Positions 35,953 to 44,117 of a stretch of 64,000 nt of DNA are shown piece after piece (positions within the stretch are counted from its first letter, which is position 1; every line of letters begins with the position of its first letter). Source of the DNA: Chitinophaga pinensis (GTDB lineage Bacteria; Bacteroidota; Bacteroidia; 2-12-FULL-35-15); the NCBI GenBank assembly GCA_945885475.1, contig CAMCYR010000007.1:1-64000 (forward strand). Direction: 5' to 3'. The position numbers and the translations under genes are program-made. The notes beneath the pieces were generated by a model. That model did no database searches. It worked only from the letters and a program-made list of their open reading frames with translations, and was not told the DNA's origin.

Positions 35953-37485
35953 ATGAGAAAAGTATCAAGCAAGTTTATCGCACTAGCAGCCCTTGTTGCC
36001 CTTGCATCTTGTAGCAAGGAGAGATCTCCTGTTACTGCTTGGGAATACAATGAGCCTAGAAACGGAGGATTTGAAGTTGGACCTTATGAAGAACAAGAAA
36101 CCGGTCCAGGGCTAATTTTGGTTGAAGGTGGAACGTTCACAATGGGAAGAGCCGAACAAGATGTTACATACGAATGGAATAATATTCCACGAAGAGTGAC
36201 TGTTTCTTCATTTTATATGGATCAAACAGAAGTTCGTAACTTGGATTATCTTGAATACTTGCATTGGACAGGACGTGTCTTTGCGGCTAACTTTCCTGAT
36301 ATCTTAAAAAAAGCAACTCCTGACAGTTTGGTATGGCGCGATCGTTTAGCATACAACGAACCATATGTTGAATATTACTTACGTCACCCTTCTTACAGAG
36401 ATTACCCGGTAGTTGGTGTTAACTGGCTTCAGGCCTCTGACTTTTGTGCTTGGAGAACAGACCGCGTGAATGAATTTATTTTAGTGCGTGAAGGAATTCT
36501 TGATTACGCTCCAACGCCTACTGAAAACGATTATTTTAACACGGATCAGTATTTAGCCGGGAAATGGACAGGACCAGTAAAAACACCAATCCCAAGTATG
36601 GATCCGAACGGTGGTGAGCGTTTAGTGAGAATGGAAGATGGTATATTTTTACCGCGTTACAGACTCCCAACAGAGGCTGAATGGGAATTTGCTGCTTATG
36701 GCTTAATTGGTAATACAATTGGTGAGCGTATCACCGACAGAAGATTATATCCTTGGAATGGACATGGTACTCGTAACCCTGATTCAAAATACTTAGGTCA
36801 AATGTTAGCGAACTACCAACGTAGTAATGGTGACATGATGGGTAATGCTGGGCAATTGAATGATGCTGGTGATATTACAACTCCTGTTTTCTCTTATTGG
36901 CCAAACGATTACGGTTTGTATAATATGGCTGGTAACGTTTCGGAGTGGGTTATGGATATTTACCGTCCACTTTCTTCCGAAGATAAAGCTGATTTCCGTC
37001 CTTTCCGTGGTAATGTTTTTAAAACACAAGAACGCGATATTGATGGTATCATGATTAGCGATACAATCAAGTATGATGCTGACAGTAATATCATTTCACT
37101 TCCTGGTATGGTTCGCTGGAGAGATGTTAGTACTGCTTTCCCTGACGACAACTTGGATGAAAGAAGAAATTACAAATATGCTGATAACATCAACTATTTA
37201 GATGGTGACGTTCAGTCTCAAGCCGTAGGTTTAATCGGAGCTAGTTGGAGCGAACCATTTGATCCGTCTTCAGGAAAACCTGAATCAAGCGGAATGTATG
37301 AGTATGCAAATACTTCTATGATCAATGATAAAGCTCGTGTTTATAAAGGCGGTTCTTTTAAAGACCGTGCATATTGGATGGTACCGGGAACAAGAAGATA
37401 TTTGGATCAACGTCAGTCAACAGCATGGATTGGTTTCCGTTGCGCAATGACACGTGTTGGTAGCCCTGTGGGATTAGGCAGATAA
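35953..37485 (+). CDS. gldJ: Gliding-motility/T9SS lipoprotein GldJ
   Basis: GldJ is an outer-membrane lipoprotein of the type IX apparatus, related to GldK and needed to keep the complex stable. The 510-residue protein has a lipoprotein signal with lipobox ALASC (C20) and a formylglycine-generating-enzyme-like (SUMF1) fold: GGTFTMGRAEQDV, YPVVGVNWLQASDFCAWR, YRLPTEAEWEFAAYG, GLYNMAGNVSEWVMD, and the final VYKGGSFKDRAYW ... IGFRCAM. The FGE fold is structural in this family. The gene is closed by a strong bidirectional terminator. Confidence 0.93.
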   Translation: MRKVSSKFIALAALVALASCSKERSPVTAWEYNEPRNGGFEVGPYEEQETGPGLILVEGGTFTMGRAEQDVTYEWNNIPRRVTVSSFYMDQTEVRNLDYLEYLHWTGRVFAANFPDILKKATPDSLVWRDRLAYNEPYVEYYLRHPSYRDYPVVGVNWLQASDFCAWRTDRVNEFILVREGILDYAPTPTENDYFNTDQYLAGKWTGPVKTPIPSMDPNGGERLVRMEDGIFLPRYRLPTEAEWEFAAYGLIGNTIGERITDRRLYPWNGHGTRNPDSKYLGQMLANYQRSNGDMMGNAGQLNDAGDITTPVFSYWPNDYGLYNMAGNVSEWVMDIYRPLSSEDKADFRPFRGNVFKTQERDIDGIMISDTIKYDADSNIISLPGMVRWRDVSTAFPDDNLDERRNYKYADNINYLDGDVQSQAVGLIGASWSEPFDPSSGKPESSGMYEYANTSMINDKARVYKGGSFKDRAYWMVPGTRRYLDQRQSTAWIGFRCAMTRVGSPVGLGR

Positions 37486-37500
37486 TTCTTATAGAACTAA

Positions 37501-37545
37501 TAACAAAAAAGCCCTTCCGAAATTTCGGAAGGGCTTTTTTGTTAT
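37501..37545. terminator. Bidirectional rho-independent terminator after gldJ
   Basis: GCCCTTCCGAAATTTCGGAAGGGC (two perfect arms of 12 bases at 37511-37534 with no extra loop bases) is flanked by A and T tracts on both sides, so it can work on either strand. Confidence 0.92.
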
Positions 37546-37556
37546 AGTCTCCCTCG

Positions 37557-37793
37557 TCCTGAAATAAGTTGTCACACAAAACAACTTAAATTATGGAACA
37601 CTGCATTAAATGTTGCCATCGATATCTACAGATGAGCTATTAAAAATGGATATTCGAAAAAGTATTTGCCCAAACAAGCCGAGAATCAAAAGCCCCAATC
37701 ATAGGCATTAAGGGAGTTAGTTCATTGTTTGGGTTTAGTAGACAATCCTATTACAAAGACAAATCACCACATCCGTGTCAACTTTTTTCAGGA
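37557..37793 (+). mobile_element. 237-bp relic of an IS3-family insertion sequence
   Basis: The ends are inverted repeats: TCCTGAAATAAGTTGTCACAC (37557-37577) against the complement of GTGTCAACTTTTTTCAGGA (37775-37793), about 16 of 19 positions matching. Just inside the right end a frame encodes APIIGIKGVSSLFGFSRQSY followed by YKDK, the N-terminus of an IS3-type OrfB transposase. The rest of both transposase frames is gone, so it is an internally deleted element or MITE-like form. No clear target duplication is visible. Confidence 0.7.
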
Positions 37794-37807
37794 CTAGACA
37801 CCCTATC

Positions 37808-39103
37808 TTACACAACTTCTGCAACCGTAAATGTACTACCGCCAACAAATACAAGATCATTTTCCGAAGCCTGTTTTTTTGCCGCTGCTAAAGCATCCTT
37901 TACAGATGGATACGCTGCTCCCATTAGACCAAACGCTTTAGCCTGCAGCAGCAAGTCTTTTTCTGGTAAAGCACGCGGTATGGCTGCTTTGCAGAAATAA
38001 TAGCTTGCATTAACGGGAAGCAAACTCAGAATTTTAGTAATGTCTTTATCACTTACTACTCCCAACACAAAATGAAGATGATCATAATGCGTTAACTTTA
38101 TCTGGGCTAATACTTCTTGTATCCCTGATTCATTGTGTCCGGTATCAGCAATTACGAAAGGCTGGCGGGATAAAATTTGCCAACGACCTAATAATCCGGT
38201 TTGCGAAATCACATTTTTTATTCCTTCGCGAATGATATCTTCTGAAAGTTGAAACCCTTTTTGATTTAATATTTCAATTACAGACAAAACCGTAGCAACA
38301 TTTTTTTGCTGATACAAGCCTAATAATTCACTTTCAAGATCCTTATAAATCAAAATGCCTTCTTTTTCAATGTCCATTTTCAGCAAATTGTTTTCAGCAA
38401 TAACCTGTCTGACATTTTTTACTTTATACTTTTGATCAGCAAAGACAAGCGAAGTGTTTTTATCAATTGCCGCATTGATAAATACAGTTTTTGAATCTGC
38501 TTGCGTTTCACCAATAACAACAGGCACTTCACTTTTAATGATACCTGCTTTTTCCAAAGCAATTTTTCCAATCGTATTTCCTAATAAAGCCATATGATCA
38601 AAACTGATATTTGTAATCACAGAAACTTCGGGCTGAATGACATTCGTTGAATCTAGGCGTCCGCCAAGCCCTACCTCTATTACAGCAATATCAACATTTT
38701 CCTTTGCAAAATAATCGAATGCAAGACCAACAGTCATTTCAAAAAAGGAGGGCTGAATTTTTTCAAAATCCGTTTTATAATTCGCAATAAAATCAACTAC
38801 AAACTCCTCAGGAATTAATGTCCCATTAATTTTTATTCGTTCTCTGAAATCCTTAAGATGCGGCGAAGTATAGAGTCCGACCTTTAATCCGGCAGACTGA
38901 AAAACAGAAGCAAGCATATGAGAAGTAGAGCCTTTCCCATTAGTACCAGCAACATGAATAGATTTGAATTTATGTTCGGGATTACCAAGTAATTTGCAAA
39001 TAGCAATCGTATTGTCCAAATCTGCTTTATAAGCAGAAGCACCAACACGTTGAAACATGGGAAGCTGACTGAATAAATAATCGACCGTTTGTTGGTAATT
39101 CAT
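37808..39103 (-). CDS. folC: Bifunctional folylpolyglutamate/dihydrofolate synthase
   Basis: FolC adds glutamate to dihydropteroate and to folates. The 431-residue protein has the Mur-ligase-like order: the P-loop HVAGTNGKGSTSHMLAS, SPHLKDFRERIKING, the VIEVGLGGRLDSTN motif, SFDHMALLGNTIGKIALEKA, and the C-terminal domain with ADTGHNESGIQEVL. The ATG at 39103 (MNYQQTVDYLF) fits the family start. A frame running 18 codons further upstream does not. It is downstream of the tonB-exbB-exbD-tonB genes on the same strand but separated from them by a 168-base gap with a hairpin. Confidence 0.94.
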   Translation of the reverse strand: MNYQQTVDYLFSQLPMFQRVGASAYKADLDNTIAICKLLGNPEHKFKSIHVAGTNGKGSTSHMLASVFQSAGLKVGLYTSPHLKDFRERIKINGTLIPEEFVVDFIANYKTDFEKIQPSFFEMTVGLAFDYFAKENVDIAVIEVGLGGRLDSTNVIQPEVSVITNISFDHMALLGNTIGKIALEKAGIIKSEVPVVIGETQADSKTVFINAAIDKNTSLVFADQKYKVKNVRQVIAENNLLKMDIEKEGILIYKDLESELLGLYQQKNVATVLSVIEILNQKGFQLSEDIIREGIKNVISQTGLLGRWQILSRQPFVIADTGHNESGIQEVLAQIKLTHYDHLHFVLGVVSDKDITKILSLLPVNASYYFCKAAIPRALPEKDLLLQAKAFGLMGAAYPSVKDALAAAKKQASENDLVFVGGSTFTVAEVV

Positions 39104-39158
39104 ATTATACACCTGTGTTGTAAGATTAAGCTCAACGTAACTTAGGTCCATCATCAAG

Positions 39159-39223
39159 AGGAACGAAGTAATCTCTCACGATTAGGGTATTGGCCCCCAA
39201 TGAATAGAGATCGCTTCGTTCCT
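39159..39223. repeat. Inverted repeat (AGGAACGAAG/CTTCGTTCCT)
   Basis: AGGAACGAAGTAATCTCT (39159-39176) and AGAGATCGCTTCGTTCCT (39206-39223) are inverted arms with two mismatches and a 29-base loop. The GAGGAACGAAGCAATCTC-type sequence is a widely dispersed intergenic palindrome in Bacteroidota. It may end the transcript coming from the TonB gene at 39272. Confidence 0.75.
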
Positions 39224-39271
39224 TGTAGTGATGTGTTTAAACAAAGTAACGTAACAAATTACAATTGAATT

Positions 39272-40075
39272 TTATTCTAAAGTAAAGACAAAAGTATAGG
39301 TACCCCGTTGTTCTTTAGTACCATCGGGGCTCGGACTAAATTTCACTTCTTTAGCGGCACCACGCGCTTTTGCATACAGCTTCGAACTTTGAGTAGTTGA
39401 TCCACGTTGTCCGGGAGTAGCTTTAATTACATTCCCTTTTTCATCTACTATAATTTCAACAACCACTTTCCCTTCTTCTTCGGAGTCCGTCATACGTTCA
39501 GGCTTTTTAACCAACGAACGGCCTTTTAAATCCCAGCCGCTGCCCCCGGGACCAACAGTTGGACCATCACCAAAACCAGTACCAGGTCCGGCACCAATGC
39601 CCACATTATTACCTGTCCCCGTTCCACCTGTATTTTTCCCACCATCTCCTTTACCCTTTTTTTCCTTCATAGCTTTAATTCGCGCCAAGGCCTTTTCTAG
39701 TTCTTCACGTTCCTTTTTTTCTTCGGGGCTAAGAACATCAACTTTTGTTTCAGAAGTAGAATTAGGATTTGTTTTGACAGTCACATCCGTTTCCGTATCA
39801 TCAGTAACAACATTAGCAGCATCACTTGGCGAAGTTGCAGCGGCAACCTCTGTACTTGCAGCCATTTCGGGATCATTTTCACCGGAACCGCCACTCTCGC
39901 TGTTCCCGGTACCTTCCATGCCTAAACCAATTTCAATTTCCGGAACAGGTTTAATTTCAAAAGGAGGAATGGGTGTGATGAATACAATTAAAATAAATAG
40001 CAAGAACAACAGGGCATGAAAACCGATGGTAAATGCCAGAGCAAAATATTTATTTTTGTTTTCTACCGCTTCCAT
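39272..40075 (-). CDS. TonB-family energy transducer (second of the operon)
   Basis: The 267-residue protein has one N-terminal transmembrane helix (about 12-36), a Pro/Glu/Thr/Gly-rich periplasmic region with a low-complexity stretch (GTGTGNNVGIGAGPGTGFGD), and a C-terminal TonB-like domain (GKVVVEIIVDEKGNVIKATP ... YTFVFTLE). It should span the periplasm and pass energy from ExbB/ExbD to outer-membrane transporters. It follows exbD by 2 bases. Its C-terminal domain differs from that of the first TonB in the operon, so the two may serve different receptors. Confidence 0.85.
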   Translation of the reverse strand: MEAVENKNKYFALAFTIGFHALLFLLFILIVFITPIPPFEIKPVPEIEIGLGMEGTGNSESGGSGENDPEMAASTEVAAATSPSDAANVVTDDTETDVTVKTNPNSTSETKVDVLSPEEKKEREELEKALARIKAMKEKKGKGDGGKNTGGTGTGNNVGIGAGPGTGFGDGPTVGPGGSGWDLKGRSLVKKPERMTDSEEEGKVVVEIIVDEKGNVIKATPGQRGSTTQSSKLYAKARGAAKEVKFSPSPDGTKEQRGTYTFVFTLE

Positions 40076-40077
40076 TT

Positions 40078-40479
40078 TTATTTATTTGTAGGCTTGGTTG
40101 CTAATACCATTTTCACTCCCAATGAATATCCTATCTGCATTACATCCGCCAGATCCTGTATTGGTAGTGTATTATCAAGTTTTAATACGACAGTAGGCGT
40201 TTCCACTTTCGATATTTCAAATTTCAAAGCATCCTCTAACTGGGTAAAAGAAATGGGCGTTTTATTTATCACGTATTGATGATCCGCATCCACTTCAATG
40301 GTGATTTGCTGCTTTTGCATTTGCTCTGCAGGCTTTGAGCTTGGCAGAGTCAACTTCAGTACACTCGGATTTGCGAGTGTAGATATGATGAGGAAGAACA
40401 ACAAAAGAAAGAACATGATATCATTTAATGATTCCGTGCTAACTTCGGCAGCCTCTTTATGTCTTCTTTTTATTTTCAT
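40078..40479 (-). CDS. exbD: ExbD/TolR biopolymer transport protein
   Basis: The 133-residue protein has one N-terminal transmembrane helix containing the proton-relay Asp (SLNDIMFFLLLFFLI) and a periplasmic domain ending in KMVLATKPTNK, as in ExbD. It forms the inner-membrane proton channel with ExbB, 2 bases upstream, and energises TonB. The tight packing exbB-exbD-tonB shows an operon. Confidence 0.93.
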   Translation of the reverse strand: MKIKRRHKEAAEVSTESLNDIMFFLLLFFLIISTLANPSVLKLTLPSSKPAEQMQKQQITIEVDADHQYVINKTPISFTQLEDALKFEISKVETPTVVLKLDNTLPIQDLADVMQIGYSLGVKMVLATKPTNK

Positions 40480-40481
40480 TT

Positions 40482-41237
40482 TTATTTCGTTGGCTCTTGT
40501 AATAGATCAATAAATTCTACAGATGCAGTTTCCATTTTATTTACGGTTTTATCCAGCATTGCATTTAAAATATAGTAACCAATAAATGCCAACAACCCAA
40601 CAACCAAACCGGAAGCACTCGTGATCATCTTTTGATATAGACCGGTTGAAATAACACCGATACTGATATTGTCCGTTAATGAAATATCATAGAAAATTTT
40701 AATAACTCCAGCAATTGTACCAATAAAACCAAAGATGGGAGCAATTCTACCAATCAAACTTAAGACACTCAGGTTTTTTTCAAGTCTGTTTAACTCCAGT
40801 TTACCAACACTTTCCATCGACTCTTCAATTTCTTTGATTGGTTTACCGATGCGGCTCACTCCTTTTTCAATCATGCGGGCAGCTGGACTTACCGTATTTC
40901 TGCAAAGTGATTTTGCAGCATCAATATTTCCGTTATGAATAAAATCTTTAATGCTATTCATAAAATTCTTGTCCAGTTTAGATGCTTTACTGATCGTCAT
41001 AAAACGTTCAAAGAAAAAGTAAATGGTTAACACGGAGAGCAGTCCCATTGGAATCATAATGATCCCACCTTTCATGATCAGATCAAGCAGTGAAAGAGAA
41101 TCCTGTTTAGGAATTACAATTGTTGAAGTAGCGGGAACAGCCGCCGCTTGAACTGCAACATTTGCAGCTGTGTCTGCAACTTGATTTGCAACTGTTGCTG
41201 CACCACTAACAATTTGAATAAAGACCGAATTTAACAT
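40482..41237 (-). CDS. exbB: ExbB/MotA/TolQ-type proton channel protein
   Basis: The 251-residue protein has three transmembrane helices (about 55-75, 160-185 and 200-225) and the ExbB/TolQ motif LSLIGRIAPIFGFIGTIAGV followed by the ISTGLYQKMITSASGLVVGL helix. An Ala/Val-rich N-terminal segment before the first helix is longer than in short ExbB proteins. It is the first of three tightly packed genes (exbB, exbD, tonB). A hairpin at 41271-41299 separates it from the upstream TonB gene, although both are on the same strand. Confidence 0.93.
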   Translation of the reverse strand: MLNSVFIQIVSGAATVANQVADTAANVAVQAAAVPATSTIVIPKQDSLSLLDLIMKGGIIMIPMGLLSVLTIYFFFERFMTISKASKLDKNFMNSIKDFIHNGNIDAAKSLCRNTVSPAARMIEKGVSRIGKPIKEIEESMESVGKLELNRLEKNLSVLSLIGRIAPIFGFIGTIAGVIKIFYDISLTDNISIGVISTGLYQKMITSASGLVVGLLAFIGYYILNAMLDKTVNKMETASVEFIDLLQEPTK

Positions 41238-41270
41238 GTGAATTAGTTTAGATTATATAACTATACAAAA

Positions 41271-41299
41271 GCAATCGTGAGTAAAATACCCGCGATTGC
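41271..41299 (-). terminator. Hairpin between tonB and exbB
   Basis: GCAATCG (41271-41277) and CGATTGC (41293-41299) form a 7-bp stem. On the minus strand it is followed by CTTTTG. The T run is short, so it may only attenuate transcription into exbB. Confidence 0.5.
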
Positions 41300-41363
41300 T
41301 AAATTACTTTATAAGCAAAGGCTACAGTTTATGCAAGCGCTCAACTTATAAACACTGGATTGT

Positions 41364-42140
41364 TTATTTAATCCTGAATTTTATGGGGAGATTACATTGC
41401 ACCCTGGCTGGTTTATTTTTGTTCATCCCAGGTTCCCAGAGGGGCATAATTCCCACAACACGCATGGCTTCTTGCTCGCAACCATCACCAATCCCTTTCA
41501 ATAATTTTATGTCTGTAATACTTCCATCCATTTCAACAACAAAGGTGACAAAGACGGTTCCGGAAGTACCGTTCTCAACCGCAGCTCTTGGATAAACTAA
41601 ATGATCGGCAATAAATTGTGCCATGTTATCCAATTTAGGCATTTTATCTGCAAATTTCTCTACAGGAGGCGGAGTTATGTTCGCCGGTGGAGTCGGCAGC
41701 TTTATCTCCGGATCATCTTTTGCTGTGCTGTCATTCCCATTCGGATTCGGATTTTTACTAATAATTTGCTGATCATTTGTCTGATCATTTTTATCATTCG
41801 GATTATCTGAAGCTACTTTTTGCCCTGAAATAGATTTAGGTGTCGCCTCCACTTTCTTTTTCGGGACAACTATCGGTTTATCCAACTTAGGGATCTCGAT
41901 AACTCTGCCAAAAGGAATAGCAGGAGGATCATTCCCTGTGAAAACCGGAATCTTCACATCTCTGTTTGTCAAAAAAATCGCTAACAAAGCGAGTAAAGCA
42001 AAAAAAGTTGTCGTAAGCAGTAACGAAATTGTAACATTATCACTGTACGACCTTCTCATGGCATATGCGCCATATGCTTTGTTTCTATTTTCGAAAACTA
42101 ATTCGTTTAAGTTTTCCCCGGAGTTGATGGATGGATTCAT
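41364..42140 (-). CDS. tonB: TonB-family energy transducer (first of the operon)
   Basis: The 258-residue protein begins with the Bacteroidota TonB signature LNELVFENRNKAYGAYAMRR, has one transmembrane helix (about 38-59), a Pro/Lys-rich spacer (PKKKVEATPKSISGQ) and the C-terminal TonB domain (YPRAAVENGTSGTVFVTFVV, GIGDGCEQEAMRVV, PARVQCNLPIKFRI). It precedes exbB by 126 bases. Typical role is energy transfer to SusC-like or siderophore receptors, none of which is encoded in the window. Confidence 0.92.
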   Translation of the reverse strand: MNPSINSGENLNELVFENRNKAYGAYAMRRSYSDNVTISLLLTTTFFALLALLAIFLTNRDVKIPVFTGNDPPAIPFGRVIEIPKLDKPIVVPKKKVEATPKSISGQKVASDNPNDKNDQTNDQQIISKNPNPNGNDSTAKDDPEIKLPTPPANITPPPVEKFADKMPKLDNMAQFIADHLVYPRAAVENGTSGTVFVTFVVEMDGSITDIKLLKGIGDGCEQEAMRVVGIMPLWEPGMNKNKPARVQCNLPIKFRIK

Positions 42141-42633
42141 GGCGATTAAGTTAAAGGGTTACTATTTTATTTCTGATACTAAGATGCCTGGGCATTAAAA
42201 ATTCCATAACCGTTTTTTATTTTGATTATGCTTTAAAACCATTTAAGCAGGGGATCTGTCCAGAAAATATGGACGTACTTAACCGTTTTGAAAATTATTT
42301 ACGGGGATGTAAAATTGTTTTCGGTAGAATAACGCAATTATAATTTGTTTATTGTGTGGGTTCAAATCGGGATGAATATTCGTATCATTTTTTTATTCAG
42401 AAGCAAATTAAATAAAGCAAAACCCGAAAAAAAAAGAAGTAAAAAAAATTATGTATTTATATTTTTATGTTTTAAATTTATATTCAAATACAAAAGACCA
42501 AAAATAAGAGATAAAAAAATATCTGTTTTTTTTCATTTATTTTTTGTTTGAAAAATATTTTTTCAGAAATTTGTATCGCGAGTAATATATTAAAATAAAA
42601 CAAAAACATTTTGCAAAAAAAATTTCATTCGAA
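42141..42633. other. 493-base AT-rich gap with no recognisable gene
   Basis: The stretch between the divergent tonB and small acidic protein genes is very AT-rich (long A and T runs near 42420-42560). No palindromic repeat, tRNA or convincing open frame was seen. It must hold promoters for both flanking genes, but no clear -33/-7 pair was found. Confidence 0.6.
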
Positions 42634-42876
42634 ATGAAAAAGCCAAGCAATACAAAAAAGAGTGCCGTTAAAAAAACTTCCGAAAAAGGAAAGGACTCAG
42701 GAGAATTAAGAAAGCCGTCTAAGTTGACTCCATTAAAGGAAAAGGACAAAAAGAACTGGAAAAGCAGCCTTGATGATGAAGAGGATGAATTTACAATGGA
42801 AGATGATGTGAAATTAGATAGCAATTTCGATGATGACGATGACGATGCGGATGAATTCTATGATGATGATTTCTAA
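42634..42876 (+). CDS. Small charge-polarised protein, conserved hypothetical
   Basis: The 80-residue protein is split by charge: the first half is Lys/Ser/Thr-rich (MKKPSNTKKSAVKKTSEKGK) and the last third almost wholly acidic (DDEEDEF, DDDDDDADEFYDDD). The middle KLTPLKEKDKKNWKSSLDDE is, from memory, the part conserved in similar small Bacteroidota proteins. It has no signal peptide, membrane segment or known domain. Such proteins may be chaperones for basic or nucleic-acid-binding partners, which is speculation. A hairpin with a T tract follows the stop, which supports a real single-gene transcript. Confidence 0.7.
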   Translation: MKKPSNTKKSAVKKTSEKGKDSGELRKPSKLTPLKEKDKKNWKSSLDDEEDEFTMEDDVKLDSNFDDDDDDADEFYDDDF

Positions 42877-42890
42877 AAATATTTTACTCA

Positions 42891-42922
42891 ACAGCTTCCT
42901 TTAAAAGGGAAGCTGTTTTTTT
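42891..42922 (+). terminator. Rho-independent terminator after the small acidic protein gene
   Basis: ACAGCTTCCTTT and AAAGGGAAGCTGT form a stem with one bulge, followed by a run of T residues on the plus strand (42915-42921). It ends next to the stop of the convergent anmK gene. Confidence 0.85.
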
Positions 42923-43999
42923 CTATAAATAAACAGCACCTCCGCAACTATCACGCATCGCTCCGGTAACGCTCTTCAGGCAATTCACTTCATTCCTCAT
43001 TCTGAGTACTCCTAAAAAAGCAAAGATCAACGCTTCCTTATATTCAACAGTATTGTTATCAGGAATGATCAATTGATGCTCTGTCTGCTTTTGAATACAT
43101 TCCATCAGAAAAGAATTGTATACACCTCCACCGGTTACGAGGATTTTCCCTTTCGGCTTATTTTTTAAGGACTTAGCAATCTGAAAAGCGATGTGCTCAC
43201 AGAACGTGCGCAGCATATCATTATCTGCAAGCTCATAAAGTTCTAATAAAGGACTAATATTTTTTAAAACCCATTCTTTCCCTAAAGACTTCGGGCTATC
43301 CGGAATCATTTTATAAAATCCGATCTGATTTAATTCATTAAGCAAATAGCCGCTCAGCAAACCTTCCCGAGCCATATTTCCACCATCATCAAACGGCTTA
43401 CCAGTTTTTTCCGCGATCGCATTCATAACAATGTTAACAGGACAAATATCATAGGCAATGCGCTGCCCGTTAAAATGATACGATACATTTGCAAAACCAC
43501 CTAAATTCAGACAAAAATCATAATCAGAAAATAATAATTTATCACCAATGGGCACTAATGGAGCGCCTTGTCCGCCTAAAGCAACATCTGTTGTGCGGAA
43601 ATCACAAACAACAGGCAAGTTACATTTTGCAGAAACGGCACTCCCCGAACCAATCTGAACGCTGAGCTTTTTTCCTGGTTGGTGAAAGATCGTATGACCA
43701 TGTGATGCAATAAAATCGGCCTTAATATCATTTTTTATTATGAAATCCGAAACCATACAGCCAAGATAATGTCCATAGTCAACATTTGTTTGCTCAAAGA
43801 ATAATGCGTTGCAAGATTCAAGGCTTAGAAATGTTTTTTTCCATTGCTCGGAATAGGCGATTGTCTGAGCCACTTTAATTTCAAAATCCCATTGATCATT
43901 ATCGAAAGTAAACCGACAAAATGCCATGTCCAGCCCATCAAGTGAGGTTCCCGACATTAAGCCAATAACGTTATAAGTCGCCCTTTCTAAATTAATCAT
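42923..43999 (-). CDS. anmK: Anhydro-N-acetylmuramic acid kinase
   Basis: AnmK phosphorylates and opens 1,6-anhydro-MurNAc so cell-wall sugars can be re-used. The 358-residue product has the ATP-binding start IGLMSGTSLDGLDMAF, SHGHTIFHQP, VCDFRTTDVALGGQGAPLVP, LNLGGFANVSY, the PFDDGGNMAREG loop and the late VTGGGVYNSFLMECI. All are in family order. The ATG at 43999 is used, because the two codons before it start only with TTG. It is convergent with the small acidic protein gene. Confidence 0.95.
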   Translation of the reverse strand: MINLERATYNVIGLMSGTSLDGLDMAFCRFTFDNDQWDFEIKVAQTIAYSEQWKKTFLSLESCNALFFEQTNVDYGHYLGCMVSDFIIKNDIKADFIASHGHTIFHQPGKKLSVQIGSGSAVSAKCNLPVVCDFRTTDVALGGQGAPLVPIGDKLLFSDYDFCLNLGGFANVSYHFNGQRIAYDICPVNIVMNAIAEKTGKPFDDGGNMAREGLLSGYLLNELNQIGFYKMIPDSPKSLGKEWVLKNISPLLELYELADNDMLRTFCEHIAFQIAKSLKNKPKGKILVTGGGVYNSFLMECIQKQTEHQLIIPDNNTVEYKEALIFAFLGVLRMRNEVNCLKSVTGAMRDSCGGAVYL

Positions 44000-44029
44000 A
44001 AACAATTAGCAAAATTTAAATTTAACATA

Positions 44030-44037
44030 TATATTTG
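44030..44037 (+). promoter_or_regulatory. Possible -7 element for the acyl-CoA dehydrogenase gene
   Basis: TATATTTG lies 80 bases before the ATG at 44118. No good TTG is found 19-20 bases upstream, so support is partial. Confidence 0.3.
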
Positions 44038-44117
44038 CTTTCCCTCCCGAACATACTGATTTTTTTTTCGGTCTGGGCTCAAAAATAAAGCAATTTTTAA
44101 CATAAAATTTATTCAAA

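Noticed and set aside
39597-40019. Plus-strand open frame of 140 codons
   Set aside because: Antisense to the Gly-rich spacer of the second TonB gene; the Ser/Phe/Pro bias is the mirror of that spacer.
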